Origin: JAYQKL01 sp965243245 | Lineage (GTDB): Bacteria; Pseudomonadota; Alphaproteobacteria; RS24 | Reading direction: 5' to 3' | Length of the DNA: 64,000 nucleotides | Assembly: GCA_965243245.1 (NCBI GenBank) | Contig: OZ251536.1 | Coordinates: 124,001 to 188,000 of the forward strand | Shown: positions 38,777-47,981 of the stretch, piece by piece | Layout: every line of letters begins with the position of its first letter | Position numbering within the stretch: the first letter of the stretch is position 1 | Program-made: the position numbers and the translations under genes | Notes under the pieces: generated by a model | Database searches by the model: none | Told to the model about the DNA's origin: nothing | Seen by the model: the letters and a program-made list of their open reading frames with translations, nothing else

Positions 38777-39649
38777 ATGTTTAAAGACTCAATTGTTGCA
38801 CTGGTGACACCGTTTAAAAACCAGCGGGTTGATGAAACAACGCTGGCGCGTCTGGTGGAGTGGCATATAGAACAGGGAACACATGGTATTGTGCCGTGCG
38901 GAACGACTGGCGAGTCGCCAACCCTTTCGCATGCAGAACATTGCCGCGTGATTGAAATTGTGGTTGAAGCTTCGGCGGGGCGTATACCTATTATGGCGGG
39001 CGCGGGCTCTAACGCCACATTGGAGGCGTTAGAGTTGGTGGCTCATGCGTGCCAGACCGGGGCCGATGCTGCATTGATTGTGACCCCTTATTATAATAAG
39101 CCTACGCAAGCTGGCTTGATTGCGCATTTTAAAGCACTTAATGAGGCGACTAAAATTCCGCTTTATATTTATAATATTCCGGGGCGTTCTGCGGTCGATA
39201 TGACTGTTGAAACCATGAGCGAATTAGCAAAATTGCCGAATATTGTTGGGGTGAAGGATGCAACGGGTGACTTAAACCGAGTTAGCTTACAGCGGGAGGC
39301 ATGTGGGAAGGATTTTATTCAATTATCGGGCGAAGATGGCACCGCGCTTGGGTTTAATGCTCATGGTGGAAGCGGGTGTATTTCTGTGACGGCGAATGTT
39401 GCGCCAAAATTATGCGCGGACTTTCAAAGGGCGACGCGAAAGGGAGACTATACTAAGGCCTTGGCGATTCAGGATAAACTTATGCCGCTTCATACCGCTC
39501 TTTTTGTTGAAGTGGGTAATCCGGCTCCGGTGAAATTTGTTGCACAAAAATTAGGACTTTGTAATGCTGCTGTGCGGCTGCCTTTGTGTGAGATAAGCAA
39601 AACCAGTAAAACGCTTTTACGTCATGCTATGCAACATGCAGGCTTGTAA
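38777..39649 (+). CDS. dapA: 4-hydroxy-tetrahydrodipicolinate synthase
   Basis: 290 aa from ATG 38777, the usual DapA length starting MFKDSIVALVTPF; longer in-frame starts would add unrelated residues and overlap the predicted promoter. It condenses pyruvate with aspartate semialdehyde in the lysine/diaminopimelate pathway. Visible motifs: CGTTGESPTL (substrate loop), TPYYNKP with the catalytic Tyr, YNIPGRS with the conserved Arg-containing segment, and GVKDATGD with the Schiff-base Lys. It is followed by smpB after 12 bp. Confidence 0.97.
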   Translation: MFKDSIVALVTPFKNQRVDETTLARLVEWHIEQGTHGIVPCGTTGESPTLSHAEHCRVIEIVVEASAGRIPIMAGAGSNATLEALELVAHACQTGADAALIVTPYYNKPTQAGLIAHFKALNEATKIPLYIYNIPGRSAVDMTVETMSELAKLPNIVGVKDATGDLNRVSLQREACGKDFIQLSGEDGTALGFNAHGGSGCISVTANVAPKLCADFQRATRKGDYTKALAIQDKLMPLHTALFVEVGNPAPVKFVAQKLGLCNAAVRLPLCEISKTSKTLLRHAMQHAGL

Positions 39650-39661
39650 GGGATAAGGGCG

Positions 39662-40150
39662 ATGTCCTCTAAATCTGGTGGGCGAAAAAAATCAGCAAAT
39701 GATGGCTTAATTGCTGAGAATCGGCGTGGGCGGTATGATTATGACATTGGCGATACGCTGGAAGCTGGGCTGGTATTGCAAGGTACGGAGGTGAAAAGTC
39801 TGCGTCTTCGAAAAGCCAATATTACACATGCCTATGTCAGCATTGAAAAAGGCGAGGCTTTTTTGATGAATGCCGATATTCCCGAATATAAAATGGGCAA
39901 TCGGCACAATCACAAGCCTACTCAGCCGCGCAAGCTTTTGCTGAAAAAACGCGAGCTGAACAAACTCGCCGCCGCCGTGCAACGAGAGGGAATAACAATC
40001 ATTCCTCTAAAGCTTTATTTTTCTGAGAACGGTCTTATTAAGATACTCATTGGGCAGGCAAAAGGGCGCAAAAAATCCGATAAACGGGAAAATGAAAAAC
40101 GCCGCGACTGGCAACGTGCTAAAGCACGTTTAATCCGCGAGCAAAGCTAG
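39662..40150 (+). CDS. smpB: SsrA (tmRNA)-binding protein
   Basis: 162 aa, family length. Motifs: AENRRGRYDYDIGDTLEAG, LQGTEVKSLR and the basic C-terminal tail that threads into the decoding centre (KGRKKSDKRENEKRRDW). It binds tmRNA and rescues stalled ribosomes. A good aaggg ribosome binding site lies before the ATG, which is 12 bp after dapA; dapA-smpB adjacency is common in alphaproteobacteria. Its end overlaps the convergent glycosylase gene by 4 bp. tmRNA itself is not in the window. Confidence 0.97.
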   Translation: MSSKSGGRKKSANDGLIAENRRGRYDYDIGDTLEAGLVLQGTEVKSLRLRKANITHAYVSIEKGEAFLMNADIPEYKMGNRHNHKPTQPRKLLLKKRELNKLAAAVQREGITIIPLKLYFSENGLIKILIGQAKGRKKSDKRENEKRRDWQRAKARLIREQS

Positions 40151-40782
40151 GTTGCCAATGCTTTTTTTATCTGGGCAAATACATCAAAAAACATCTCGGT
40201 AGTAAGCCGCCCCGTATTGGTGTTGTAGCGCGAGCAATGATAACTGTCATAAATCACATAGTCATTTATCTCATGGCGATGAGTGTGCCCGAACGGATAA
40301 TCCTTTTGGCGCGCGCCAAAAGCTGCGATCGTGCTGTCATGGGCTATCTTACCAAGACAAAGCATAATCTTGAGGTTAGGCAATTGCTCAATGCGCGCTT
40401 TCAAATAGGGGCGACATTGCTTTATTTCGCTTCCAATAGGCTTGTTTTGAGGTGGCACGCACCGCACAGCATTGGTGATCATCGTATTGACAAGCTCTAA
40501 TTCATCATCGCCTCGTTGGTTGTACTGACCCTTTGAGAATCCAAAATGATCTAAGGTACTATAAAGTAGCTCGCCGGCCCAATCACCTGTAAATGGCCGC
40601 CCTGTCTTGTTGGCTCCGGTGACGCCGGGCGCGAGTCCAATAATCAAAAAAGAGGCATTTTCAACCCCGAAAGACGGCACAGCTCCATTAAACCAAGCGG
40701 GGTTTTTTTGTGCGTTTTCTTGCCTATAAGTGACAAGGCGCGGGCATAAAGAGCAATCTGGTTTGGCTTCAGCAGTGGTCAT
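40147..40782 (-). CDS. Uracil-DNA glycosylase, family 5 (UdgB-like)
   Basis: 211 aa from ATG 40782; a TTG two codons earlier is a less likely start. Motif A GLAPGVTGANKTGRPFTGD and motif B YHCSRYNTNTGRLT define the family 5 glycosylases, which remove uracil and often hypoxanthine or other deaminated bases from DNA. Four Cys for an iron-sulfur cluster are visible: the CSLC pair near the N-terminus, and later Cys in RCVPP and MLCLG. It is divergent from folK with 163 bp between them and convergent with smpB. Confidence 0.88.
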   Translation of the reverse strand: MTTAEAKPDCSLCPRLVTYRQENAQKNPAWFNGAVPSFGVENASFLIIGLAPGVTGANKTGRPFTGDWAGELLYSTLDHFGFSKGQYNQRGDDELELVNTMITNAVRCVPPQNKPIGSEIKQCRPYLKARIEQLPNLKIMLCLGKIAHDSTIAAFGARQKDYPFGHTHRHEINDYVIYDSYHCSRYNTNTGRLTTEMFFDVFAQIKKALAT

Positions 40783-40945
40783 AATCAATTTTCATCCGTA
40801 GTTGTGATGTCAACACAATATCGTGAATGGCGGGCAGGTCAATATAGTTATCCGCTTTGCGCATTTGGCTTGTGTTATTGGGTTTTATTATTTGACAATA
40901 TGGCTTATTGATTTGCTAAATGGGTTTTGCGGAAAGTTAAAAAGC

Positions 40946-41437
40946 ATGATTTTACTTGGAATTGGCTCTAATTTGCCATTTAGAGGCTTAACACCTGTTC
41001 AGCTCATTGATAGTGCAAAACACGAACTTACACGCCATCACATTAAAATTATCAAATCATCTTCATATTATTTAACGCCGCCCATGGGTTCTAAATATCA
41101 GCCCGATTATGTGAATGCTGTTTTTTTGGTTTCAGCTAATTTTTCGCCAGAATTTTTATTGCAAAAACTGCATGCTATAGAGGCGAGCTTTGGCCGTCAA
41201 AGGCGCGCAAAATGGAGCGCACGGACATTGGATATCGACTTGCTTGATTGGCATGGACATAGGTTATTTAAGCGTCCTAAATTACCGCACCCAGAGATGC
41301 AAAAACGGGCGTTTGTCTTGTTTCCGTTAAACGATGTAGTGCCTTGCTGGTGTCATCCAATTTCGGGGCGAACAGCACAGCAGATGCTGATGTCTCTTAG
41401 TGTGCGCGAGAGGGCGGTGGTGAAAAAACTCAGCTAA
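40946..41437 (+). CDS. folK: 6-hydroxymethyl-7,8-dihydropterin pyrophosphokinase
   Basis: 163 aa from ATG 40946, preceded by ggaaag. An upstream in-frame start would add about 41 residues unlike the family. HPPK features: ILLGIGSNLPF at the N-terminus, the loop around ETSFGR-like EASFGRQRRAKW, and the signature ARTLDIDLL with its two metal-binding Asp residues, then LPHPEMQKRAFVLFPL. It transfers pyrophosphate from ATP to the pterin in folate synthesis. rpoZ follows after 94 bp. Confidence 0.95.
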   Translation: MILLGIGSNLPFRGLTPVQLIDSAKHELTRHHIKIIKSSSYYLTPPMGSKYQPDYVNAVFLVSANFSPEFLLQKLHAIEASFGRQRRAKWSARTLDIDLLDWHGHRLFKRPKLPHPEMQKRAFVLFPLNDVVPCWCHPISGRTAQQMLMSLSVRERAVVKKLS

Positions 41438-41531
41438 GTTGTTTTTTTCCTGTATGGGTTGATTTTACTTGCGAAAATTGCGCCAAAAGCCTAGGAAGTA
41501 CATATCTGAACAATATTTATGAGGTGAGCAA

Positions 41532-41966
41532 ATGGCTCGTGTGACCGTTGAAGATTGCGTTGATAAAGTGCCTAATCGCTTTGAGCTTGTTCTTTATTCT
41601 GCTCACCGCGCCCGGAGTATGACTGTGGGTTCTGATATTCTTGTTGAGCGTAACAATGACAAGAACCCTGTTGTGGCTCTGCGCGAGATTGCCGATGCAA
41701 AAATGACCCCCGAAGTGCTTCACGAAGATCTTATTACCTCGATGCAAAAGCGCATTGAAATTGATGAGCCAGAAGAAGCTTCTTTCGCGCCTGCGCCTGT
41801 TCAGTTGCCTCATGCAGGTGTTTTTAGGAATGCGCCTAGTGAGGATACTCAAACAGACACAGAAGTTGAAGAATTACCGCAAATGAGTGAAGAAGATATT
41901 CTTGCCACATTGCAAGAAATGCAAGCTTCAACTAAAGGATCAGGTCGGGGTGGCGATAGAGATTAA
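41532..41966 (+). CDS. rpoZ: RNA polymerase omega subunit
   Basis: 144 aa, start with gaggtgag just upstream. The N-terminal half is the conserved omega domain (MARVTVEDCVDKVPNRFEL, then the RARS-type helix and NPVVALREIA). The acidic C-terminal extension (about residues 75-144) is typical of alphaproteobacterial omega and contains SEEDILATLQEM. It stabilises the beta' subunit and, in some bacteria, forms part of a (p)ppGpp site, which fits its position directly before the RSH gene. Confidence 0.96.
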   Translation: MARVTVEDCVDKVPNRFELVLYSAHRARSMTVGSDILVERNNDKNPVVALREIADAKMTPEVLHEDLITSMQKRIEIDEPEEASFAPAPVQLPHAGVFRNAPSEDTQTDTEVEELPQMSEEDILATLQEMQASTKGSGRGGDRD

Positions 41967-42005
41967 GTCTCTTTTTTGGGGTGTTCCAATCAAAGGGTTG
42001 CGGAC

Positions 42006-44162
42006 ATGATACGGCAATTTGAACTGGTTGATCGAGTCGCGTCTTATATTTCGGACCTCGATGAGGATTTCCTAAACAGAGCCTATGTGTTTGCTGTGAA
42101 TAAGCATGGGTTACAAAAACGCGCATCAGGCGACCCTTATTTCTCACACCCTATCGAGGTTGCCGGTATTCTCACAGAGTTAAAGCTTGACCCTGAAACC
42201 ATCGTCACGGGCTTATTGCATGATACCTTAGAAGATACCGATGCAACGCCAACTGAAATTACTCAATTATTTGGCGCAGAAGTCACTCAGCTTGTTGATG
42301 GCGTCACGAAACTCTCTTTATTGGAAACAAAATCTATCGGCAATCAGCAGGCTGAAAATTTCAGAAAATTTCTGGTCGCAACAGCGAGTGATATCCGTAT
42401 CTTGATTGTCAAACTGGCTGACCGTTTGCACAATATGCGGACTTTACATTATATAGAATCAGAAGAAAAACGCCGCCGCATCTCGCGTGAGACAATGGAT
42501 ATTTATGCACCGCTTGCAGGGCGAATGGGAATCCATGCCTTTAGAGAAGAGCTTGAGGATCTTGCTTTTCGGCATTTAAACCCTGATGGATGGGAACTTG
42601 TATGCAATCGACTAAATAAACTTCAGCAGGATAATAGCGATATGCTTGATAGTATTGGCTATGATATTCACAATTTATTGGTCGAGCATGAAATTATTTC
42701 TGAAGTTTCCGGACGCCAGAAAAAGCCTTTTTCGATTTGGCGCAAAATGGAAAATAAAGCGATTGTGCTTGAACAGCTTTCAGACGTTTTTGCTATTCGT
42801 ATCATTGTTGATAGCTGCGCACATTGTTATCAGGCTTTAGGGGTTATTCATACGAAATGGTCGATGGTTCCGGGCAGGTTTAAAGATTATATTTCTGTTC
42901 CTAAGAGTAACAAGTATCAATCCTTGCATACGACTATTATTGGCCCCGGAAGCCAGCGCGTAGAGGTACAAATTAGAACCCAAGAAATGCATACTATTGC
43001 TGAAAATGGTGTTGCGGCACATTGGTTTTATAAAGAAAAAGATGGCGGCGTTAGCATTAATGATATTGAGCCGTTTAAATGGCTTCAAGAATTGGTCGGG
43101 CAGTTGAAATCGGAAAGCTCGGCGGAAGAGTTTATGGAGAATACGAAGCTTGAATTATTTCAGGACAGGGTTTTTTGTTTCACCCCGAAAGGGCGGTTGA
43201 TTGCTTTGCCAGATGGGGCGACGCCGCTAGATTTTGCCTATGCTGTCCATACTGCGATTGGCAATAAATGTGTTGGTGTAAAAATTAACGGTCAGCAAAT
43301 GCCTGTTCACCTGCGCCTGAAAAGTGGCGATGAAGTAGAGATTATCACGGATGATAAGGCGACTATACCTGCTGGATGGGAACAAATGGTGGTGACGGGC
43401 AAGGCGCGGGCGGCTATTCGCCATGAGTTCAGGGAAAATGAAACGAAAAAAAACATCAAGTCAGGGCAGGAAATCGTTGAAAGTGTTTTTCGAGCCGAGG
43501 ATGCCGAATTGAATAATACGGTCATTGAGCGCGCACTTGGGTTTTATGAGTGCTCTGAAATTAATGAGCTTTATCTAAAGGTTGGGCGGGGTGACATGAC
43601 GGGTTCTGATATTATGACTTGTGTTTATCCTTCAAAGAGTCCGGGAAGACTTGTGCGTAATGCGGTAAAAGCATTGACGTGGCGCTCTTCTGGGCGAAAA
43701 GAAAAAACGCCTCAATTGCCGGTAAAAGGTGTTTCGTCAACAACGGTTCTGAGTATTGCGGCGCAATGTTATCCATTACCGGGCGACGATATTGTTGGGA
43801 TTGCCAAGCCGGGGCTGGGTATTCATATTTATCCAACAGATTCGCCTTTGCTCTTTGAGTTTGAAAAACACCCCGACCGCTGGATTTCTTTGCACTGGGA
43901 TATTGATGAACATGATGAGCAATTTTTTGACTCCATGTTGAAACTCACCATCCATAATAAAATTGGTATATTAGGGAAAGTTTGCGATACCATTGCCTCA
44001 TTTAAAGCCAATATCAGCAATCTTAGTATATTACAAAAAGATACAGATTTTTGTGACCTTCAGATTGAAATTATGGTTAAAAGTGCAAAACATTCAGATG
44101 ATTTAATAACGGCATTACGCGGCAGTCGCGTGGTCAATAAAGTTGAACGACATAAAGGCTAG
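42006..44162 (+). CDS. Bifunctional (p)ppGpp synthetase/hydrolase (RSH)
   Basis: 718 aa from ATG 42006; an in-frame TTG ten codons earlier is less likely. N-terminal HD hydrolase domain with FSHPIEVA and LLHDTLEDT (the HD and ED metal/catalytic residues are present), then a synthetase domain with RFKDYISVPKSNKYQSLH. The RFKD motif is the basic type found in bifunctional enzymes, not the acidic type of synthesis-only RelA. C-terminal TGS domain (FTPKGRLIALPDGATPLDFAY) and an ACT-type domain at the end (IHNKIGILGKVCDTIA). It makes and degrades the stringent-response alarmone. It lies 39 bp after rpoZ, as in many alphaproteobacteria, and is probably the only long RSH. Confidence 0.95.
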   Translation: MIRQFELVDRVASYISDLDEDFLNRAYVFAVNKHGLQKRASGDPYFSHPIEVAGILTELKLDPETIVTGLLHDTLEDTDATPTEITQLFGAEVTQLVDGVTKLSLLETKSIGNQQAENFRKFLVATASDIRILIVKLADRLHNMRTLHYIESEEKRRRISRETMDIYAPLAGRMGIHAFREELEDLAFRHLNPDGWELVCNRLNKLQQDNSDMLDSIGYDIHNLLVEHEIISEVSGRQKKPFSIWRKMENKAIVLEQLSDVFAIRIIVDSCAHCYQALGVIHTKWSMVPGRFKDYISVPKSNKYQSLHTTIIGPGSQRVEVQIRTQEMHTIAENGVAAHWFYKEKDGGVSINDIEPFKWLQELVGQLKSESSAEEFMENTKLELFQDRVFCFTPKGRLIALPDGATPLDFAYAVHTAIGNKCVGVKINGQQMPVHLRLKSGDEVEIITDDKATIPAGWEQMVVTGKARAAIRHEFRENETKKNIKSGQEIVESVFRAEDAELNNTVIERALGFYECSEINELYLKVGRGDMTGSDIMTCVYPSKSPGRLVRNAVKALTWRSSGRKEKTPQLPVKGVSSTTVLSIAAQCYPLPGDDIVGIAKPGLGIHIYPTDSPLLFEFEKHPDRWISLHWDIDEHDEQFFDSMLKLTIHNKIGILGKVCDTIASFKANISNLSILQKDTDFCDLQIEIMVKSAKHSDDLITALRGSRVVNKVERHKG

Positions 44163-44200
44163 AGCCATTGGCAGCGGCTTGTGAAAATGAGTACAAAGAC

Positions 44201-44797
44201 ATGAAACCAGAAAAAATATTGAAAGAATTCAAAGATGCTGGTGCATTGCTTGAGGGGCATTTTGTGCTTTCGTCAGGCTTACATAGTCGCAATTATTTGC
44301 AATGTGCGCGGGTTTTAATGAACCCTAAGCGTGCGGTGCGCTTGTGTAAGCCATTGGCAAAACAGGTTACGGATAGGCTAGGCGGTATTGATTATGTGGT
44401 CTCGCCTGCAATGGGGGGCGTGATTATTGGCTATGAGATGGGGCGTCAACTTAATGTGCCGGCTATGTTTCTTGAGCGCATTAACGGTCATTTTGAGTTG
44501 CGCCGTGGCTTTGCATTGCCTAAAATTAACGGGCGCAAACCACGTGTTTTAATGGTTGAAGACATTGTAACAACTGGACTTTCCTCGCGTGAGGCAATCA
44601 AGGTTATTCGGGCATGTGGTGGTAATGTCATCGGGGGGGCTTGTTTGGTTGACCGCTCGAACGGTAAAGCAAAAATTGGGGTGAAGCTTTTTTTCTTAAC
44701 AAAAATGAATATTGAAACATTTGATAAAAAGAACTTGCCTGAGGATTTAAAAAAAATACCCATAGAAAAGCCGGGTAGTCGTAACTTGAAAAAATGA
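44201..44797 (+). CDS. pyrE: Orotate phosphoribosyltransferase
   Basis: 198 aa from ATG 44201 (a TTG start at 44168 is unlikely). Motifs: HFVLSSGLHSRNYLQCA at the N-terminus and the PRPP-binding signature VLMVEDIVTTGLS. It makes OMP from orotate and PRPP in pyrimidine synthesis. It lies 38 bp after the RSH gene. The C-terminal tail after the core is rich in Lys and longer than in enterobacterial PyrE, as in other alphaproteobacterial forms. Confidence 0.95.
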   Translation: MKPEKILKEFKDAGALLEGHFVLSSGLHSRNYLQCARVLMNPKRAVRLCKPLAKQVTDRLGGIDYVVSPAMGGVIIGYEMGRQLNVPAMFLERINGHFELRRGFALPKINGRKPRVLMVEDIVTTGLSSREAIKVIRACGGNVIGGACLVDRSNGKAKIGVKLFFLTKMNIETFDKKNLPEDLKKIPIEKPGSRNLKK

Positions 44798-44807
44798 GAT
44801 ACTCAGC

Positions 44808-45368
44808 ATGTTTAAAAGACGCAAACCACAGGGATTCTTAGAGATTATCAGAGAATGGTTATGGCCTAAATCTGGTTGGAAACGGGCAACACAGTATGTT
44901 TTTCATCGGCTGATACGCCTAGATGATGGACCGCAGGCCATCGCTGTTGGGATGGCATGTGGGGCTTTTTCTTCGGCGAGTCCCTTAATTGGTACGCATT
45001 TTATCACCGCGGCTGTCCTTGCTTTGATTTTTAGAGGGAATGTGATCGCCTCCACAATTGGAACATGGGCGGGAAATCCCTTAAGTTTTCCTTTTATTTG
45101 GCTGTTTACATTCCAAATAGGGCAGGTGATTTTAGGGCGCGAGGTGACTGATGAAACACCTTATCCGAGTTTTACAATGTTATGGAATGCCCCTGATAAT
45201 TTGTTTGACCAGCTGCTCTATCCGATGATTATTGGGGCTGTGCCGATTGGTTCTTTTTTGGCTTTGTTCACTTATTTTCCTTCGCTATGGCTGGTGAGAG
45301 GCTATAAGCTGGCACAAAAGCAGCGCAAGAAACGCGAAAAGTTAAAAACAGATATGGATGTAACATGA
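44808..45368 (+). CDS. DUF2062 membrane protein
   Basis: 186 aa. Basic N-terminus with a WPKSGW segment, then the DUF2062 core: AVGMACGAFSSASPLIGTH, a glycine-rich pair of transmembrane helices (about residues 47-80 and 85-110) containing GNPLSFPF, and a last helix (about 140-160) followed by a strongly basic tail. Function unknown; the family is widespread in proteobacteria. It is 10 bp after pyrE and overlaps pdxJ by 4 bp, so it belongs to this operon. Confidence 0.88.
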   Translation: MFKRRKPQGFLEIIREWLWPKSGWKRATQYVFHRLIRLDDGPQAIAVGMACGAFSSASPLIGTHFITAAVLALIFRGNVIASTIGTWAGNPLSFPFIWLFTFQIGQVILGREVTDETPYPSFTMLWNAPDNLFDQLLYPMIIGAVPIGSFLALFTYFPSLWLVRGYKLAQKQRKKREKLKTDMDVT

Positions 45369-46117
45369 CCAAGGAAAATGAATTGCGTCTTGGCGTTAAT
45401 ATTGATCATGTGGCAACGATTCGCAATGCGCGGGGAGGACGCCATCCTGAGCCATTACGGGCGGCGCAAATTGCTTCTCAAGCGGGGGCGGATGGGATAA
45501 CGGCGCATTTAAGGGAAGACCGCAGGCATATTGGGGATACTGATATTGAAATTCTTTCTGAAACGATTGAGCTGCCTTTGAATCTTGAAATGGCGGCCAC
45601 CGATGAAATGCTTGCTCTTGCGTGCCGTCATAAGCCGCATGCTTGTTGTATTGTCCCTGAAAAACGCCAAGAAGTGACAACCGAAGGCGGCTTGGATGTC
45701 GCCGCAGAGCATAAACACCTTGCTTCATTTGTTGAAAAATTGACCACTAATGGCACGCGCGTATCTTTGTTTATTGACCCTGACCCGGTGCAAATTGCCG
45801 TTTCTAAGGCTCTTGGCGCCGCCGTGGTTGAATTACATACAGGTGCTTATTGTGACGCTTACTTAAACAATCGGACGGACGCGCTTGCCTATGAGCTGGC
45901 CCGGTTGACAGAAGCTGCCCAACGCGCCAACGCCGCAGGGCTTGAAGTTCATGCCGGGCATGGGCTAACATATGAAATCGTCCAGCCGATTGCGCGCATT
46001 GGCGAAATTAAAGAGCTGAATATTGGTCATTTTTTGATTGGTGAAGCGATTTTCATTGGCCTTGAAGCCGCTATTAAGCAAATGCGTAAGCTTATGAATG
46101 AAGCCCGCACCTCATGA
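45365..46117 (+). CDS. pdxJ: Pyridoxine 5'-phosphate synthase
   Basis: 250 aa. TIM-barrel PdxJ motifs: LGVNIDHVATIRNARGG, GADGITAHLREDRRHI, IPE-type segment CIVPEKRQEVTTEGGLD, HAGHGLT and NIGHFLIGEAIFIGL. It condenses 1-deoxyxylulose 5-phosphate with 3-amino-2-oxopropyl phosphate in vitamin B6 synthesis. It overlaps both DUF2062 and acpS by 4 bp; pdxJ-acpS pairing is common in proteobacteria. Confidence 0.97.
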   Translation: MTKENELRLGVNIDHVATIRNARGGRHPEPLRAAQIASQAGADGITAHLREDRRHIGDTDIEILSETIELPLNLEMAATDEMLALACRHKPHACCIVPEKRQEVTTEGGLDVAAEHKHLASFVEKLTTNGTRVSLFIDPDPVQIAVSKALGAAVVELHTGAYCDAYLNNRTDALAYELARLTEAAQRANAAGLEVHAGHGLTYEIVQPIARIGEIKELNIGHFLIGEAIFIGLEAAIKQMRKLMNEARTS

Positions 46118-46539
46118 TTATTGGCATCGGCACCGACATGGTAGATGTGGGGCGAATTAAAAAGGCTCTTAATGATTATGATAGCCGTTTCAAAGATCGT
46201 GTTTTTACCTCAAAAGAGCAGGCATATGCTCAAAAAAAACCAAATCCAGTCGCGGCCTATGCAAAAAGATTCGCCGCAAAAGAAGCCTTCGCTAAAGCCC
46301 TTGGTGTAGGGCTACAGGGGCTGGGCGCGCCCCATTCAGATGGGCTCGCTTTTTTGGATATTGAAGTGGTCAATGACAAATATGGGAAGCCTGAAATTGT
46401 TATTGCTAAGGCAATTTTTGAAAAACTTCAGGCACGGCTTCATGATAAAAATAAAGCAGCACAAATTAAAATCCATCTTTCATTGAGTGATGAGTTACCT
46501 TTTGTGCTGGCTTATGTCATTATAGAAAAAATTTCATAA
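46114..46539 (+). CDS. acpS: Holo-[acyl-carrier-protein] synthase
   Basis: 141 aa. Motifs: IGIGTDMVDVGRI (metal-binding Asp), FTSKEQAYA and AKRFAAKEAFAKALG with the conserved Glu. It moves the 4'-phosphopantetheine arm from CoA to acyl carrier protein. Start overlaps the pdxJ stop. lepB follows after 27 bp. Confidence 0.96.
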   Translation: MIIGIGTDMVDVGRIKKALNDYDSRFKDRVFTSKEQAYAQKKPNPVAAYAKRFAAKEAFAKALGVGLQGLGAPHSDGLAFLDIEVVNDKYGKPEIVIAKAIFEKLQARLHDKNKAAQIKIHLSLSDELPFVLAYVIIEKIS

Positions 46540-46566
46540 ATTTCCCCAAACTGATAGTCATTCTGA

Positions 46567-47313
46567 ATGTTCAAAAATAAAAACCAAGCTAAAGAGCCAT
46601 CAAACAGCACATGGTATGAAAACATTAAGTCACTTATTTTTGCTTTTGGGATTGCCCTGCTCATTAGAACACTCCTTTTTCAACCTTTCAGCATCCCTTC
46701 AGGCTCGATGTTGCCAACATTGTTGATCGGTGATTATTTGTTTGTTTCTAAAACTGCTTATGGCTATTCCCATCACAGTATGCCTTTTAGCCCGCCTTTA
46801 TTTAAGGGGCGGGTTTTTAAAGGCGATATTGAACGCGGCGATGTCGCTGTGTTTAAACTGCCGCGCGACGGGCGCACAGATTACATAAAACGGGTTATTG
46901 GACTGCCCGGAGACAGTATTCAGGTAAGAGGCGGGGTGGTATATATTAATGGCGCACCTGTAAAGCGTCAGCGCCGAGCTGTACCCGAAGGACTTCCCAA
47001 GACCACGATAGCATATCAAGAAACGCTCCCGAATGGAGTTAGCTATACGACATTGGATATGGGCTATCGTGCCATTGTTGATGATACGGGGGTTTATAGA
47101 GTCCCGCAACAGCATTATTTTGTCATGGGCGATAATCGTGACAATTCGCAAGATAGTCGGTTTTTGCGTTCAGTTGGCTATATTCCATACGAGAATTTTG
47201 TCGGCAAGGCTAGGCTTAAATTCTACTCATTTGATGATGAGTCTCGGTTTTGGGAAGTTTGGAAATACCCTGTTGCTATACGCTGGGAGCGCATTTTTGG
47301 AGCCATTGAGTGA
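46567..47313 (+). CDS. lepB: Signal peptidase I
   Basis: 248 aa. One N-terminal transmembrane helix (about residues 20-38). Catalytic Ser47 in PSGSMLPTLLIGDYLFV and general-base Lys108 in DYIKRVIGLPGDSI, plus GDNRDNSQDSR near residue 192. It removes signal peptides from Sec- and Tat-exported proteins at the outer face of the inner membrane. It overlaps rnc by 4 bp. Confidence 0.97.
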   Translation: MFKNKNQAKEPSNSTWYENIKSLIFAFGIALLIRTLLFQPFSIPSGSMLPTLLIGDYLFVSKTAYGYSHHSMPFSPPLFKGRVFKGDIERGDVAVFKLPRDGRTDYIKRVIGLPGDSIQVRGGVVYINGAPVKRQRRAVPEGLPKTTIAYQETLPNGVSYTTLDMGYRAIVDDTGVYRVPQQHYFVMGDNRDNSQDSRFLRSVGYIPYENFVGKARLKFYSFDDESRFWEVWKYPVAIRWERIFGAIE

Positions 47314-47975
47314 AGCAAATAGAACAACATAAACTCATTAAAAGGCTGGGCTATGATTTTCAAAACATCAAGCTATTTGAGGAAGCTCTGACACATGCCA
47401 GCGCGAATTCAGACTATAATAATGAACATTTAGAGTTTTTAGGAGATCGGGTGTTGGGATTGGTTATTGCTGATTATTTACGGCTGGCTTATCCCAAAGA
47501 GGCAGAGGGGAAATGGGCAAAACGTCTTGCTGTTTTGACCAGCCGCGTTGTTTGTGCTGAGGTTGCGCAAAAATATAATATGCAAGCGGCTCTTATTGCT
47601 GATAAGAGAAATTGGCAAAATATGCCTTCTCATAATGTGATGGCTAATTTATGTGAAGCTGTAATTGCTGCTATTTATTTGGATGGAGGGTTGCTTTGCG
47701 CTCAAAATTTCATTTTCAAAGCTTGGCACGATATTTTTGAAAACCAGCCAGAGGTGCCTATTAGCGATAAAGAAGCGTTGCAGGAATTTGCTTTGGCAAA
47801 TGGACTTGGCTTGCCGCGTTATAAAAAAATCAGTCAAACGGGGCCAGACCATAAGCCTGAAATTACGGTGCTGGTCTCTTTGTCCGACAACCTATCTGCA
47901 AAGGCGAGTGAAAGTTCTAAAAAGCAAGCTGAACATAAAGCAGCGCAGGCTTTACTTGAAGCCTTAAAGAATTAG
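47310..47975 (+). CDS. rnc: Ribonuclease III
   Basis: 221 aa with a GTG start that overlaps the lepB stop. Signature NNEHLEFLGDRVLG (38-50), second active-site motif NLCEAVIAAIYLDGG, and a C-terminal double-stranded-RNA-binding domain (about 150-220). It processes rRNA and other double-stranded RNA. The residue aligned with the metal-coordinating Asp114 of E. coli appears to be Asn113, while the partner Glu116 is kept. The order lepB-rnc-era-recO is a standard cluster. Confidence 0.95.
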   Translation: MKQIEQHKLIKRLGYDFQNIKLFEEALTHASANSDYNNEHLEFLGDRVLGLVIADYLRLAYPKEAEGKWAKRLAVLTSRVVCAEVAQKYNMQAALIADKRNWQNMPSHNVMANLCEAVIAAIYLDGGLLCAQNFIFKAWHDIFENQPEVPISDKEALQEFALANGLGLPRYKKISQTGPDHKPEITVLVSLSDNLSAKASESSKKQAEHKAAQALLEALKN

Positions 47976-47981
47976 ACCATT

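Noticed and set aside
40147..40782. Cys instead of Pro in motif B of the uracil-DNA glycosylase as a defect
   Set aside because: HCSRYNT-type motif B is, as far as I recall, common among proteobacterial family 5 enzymes, so it is probably normal.
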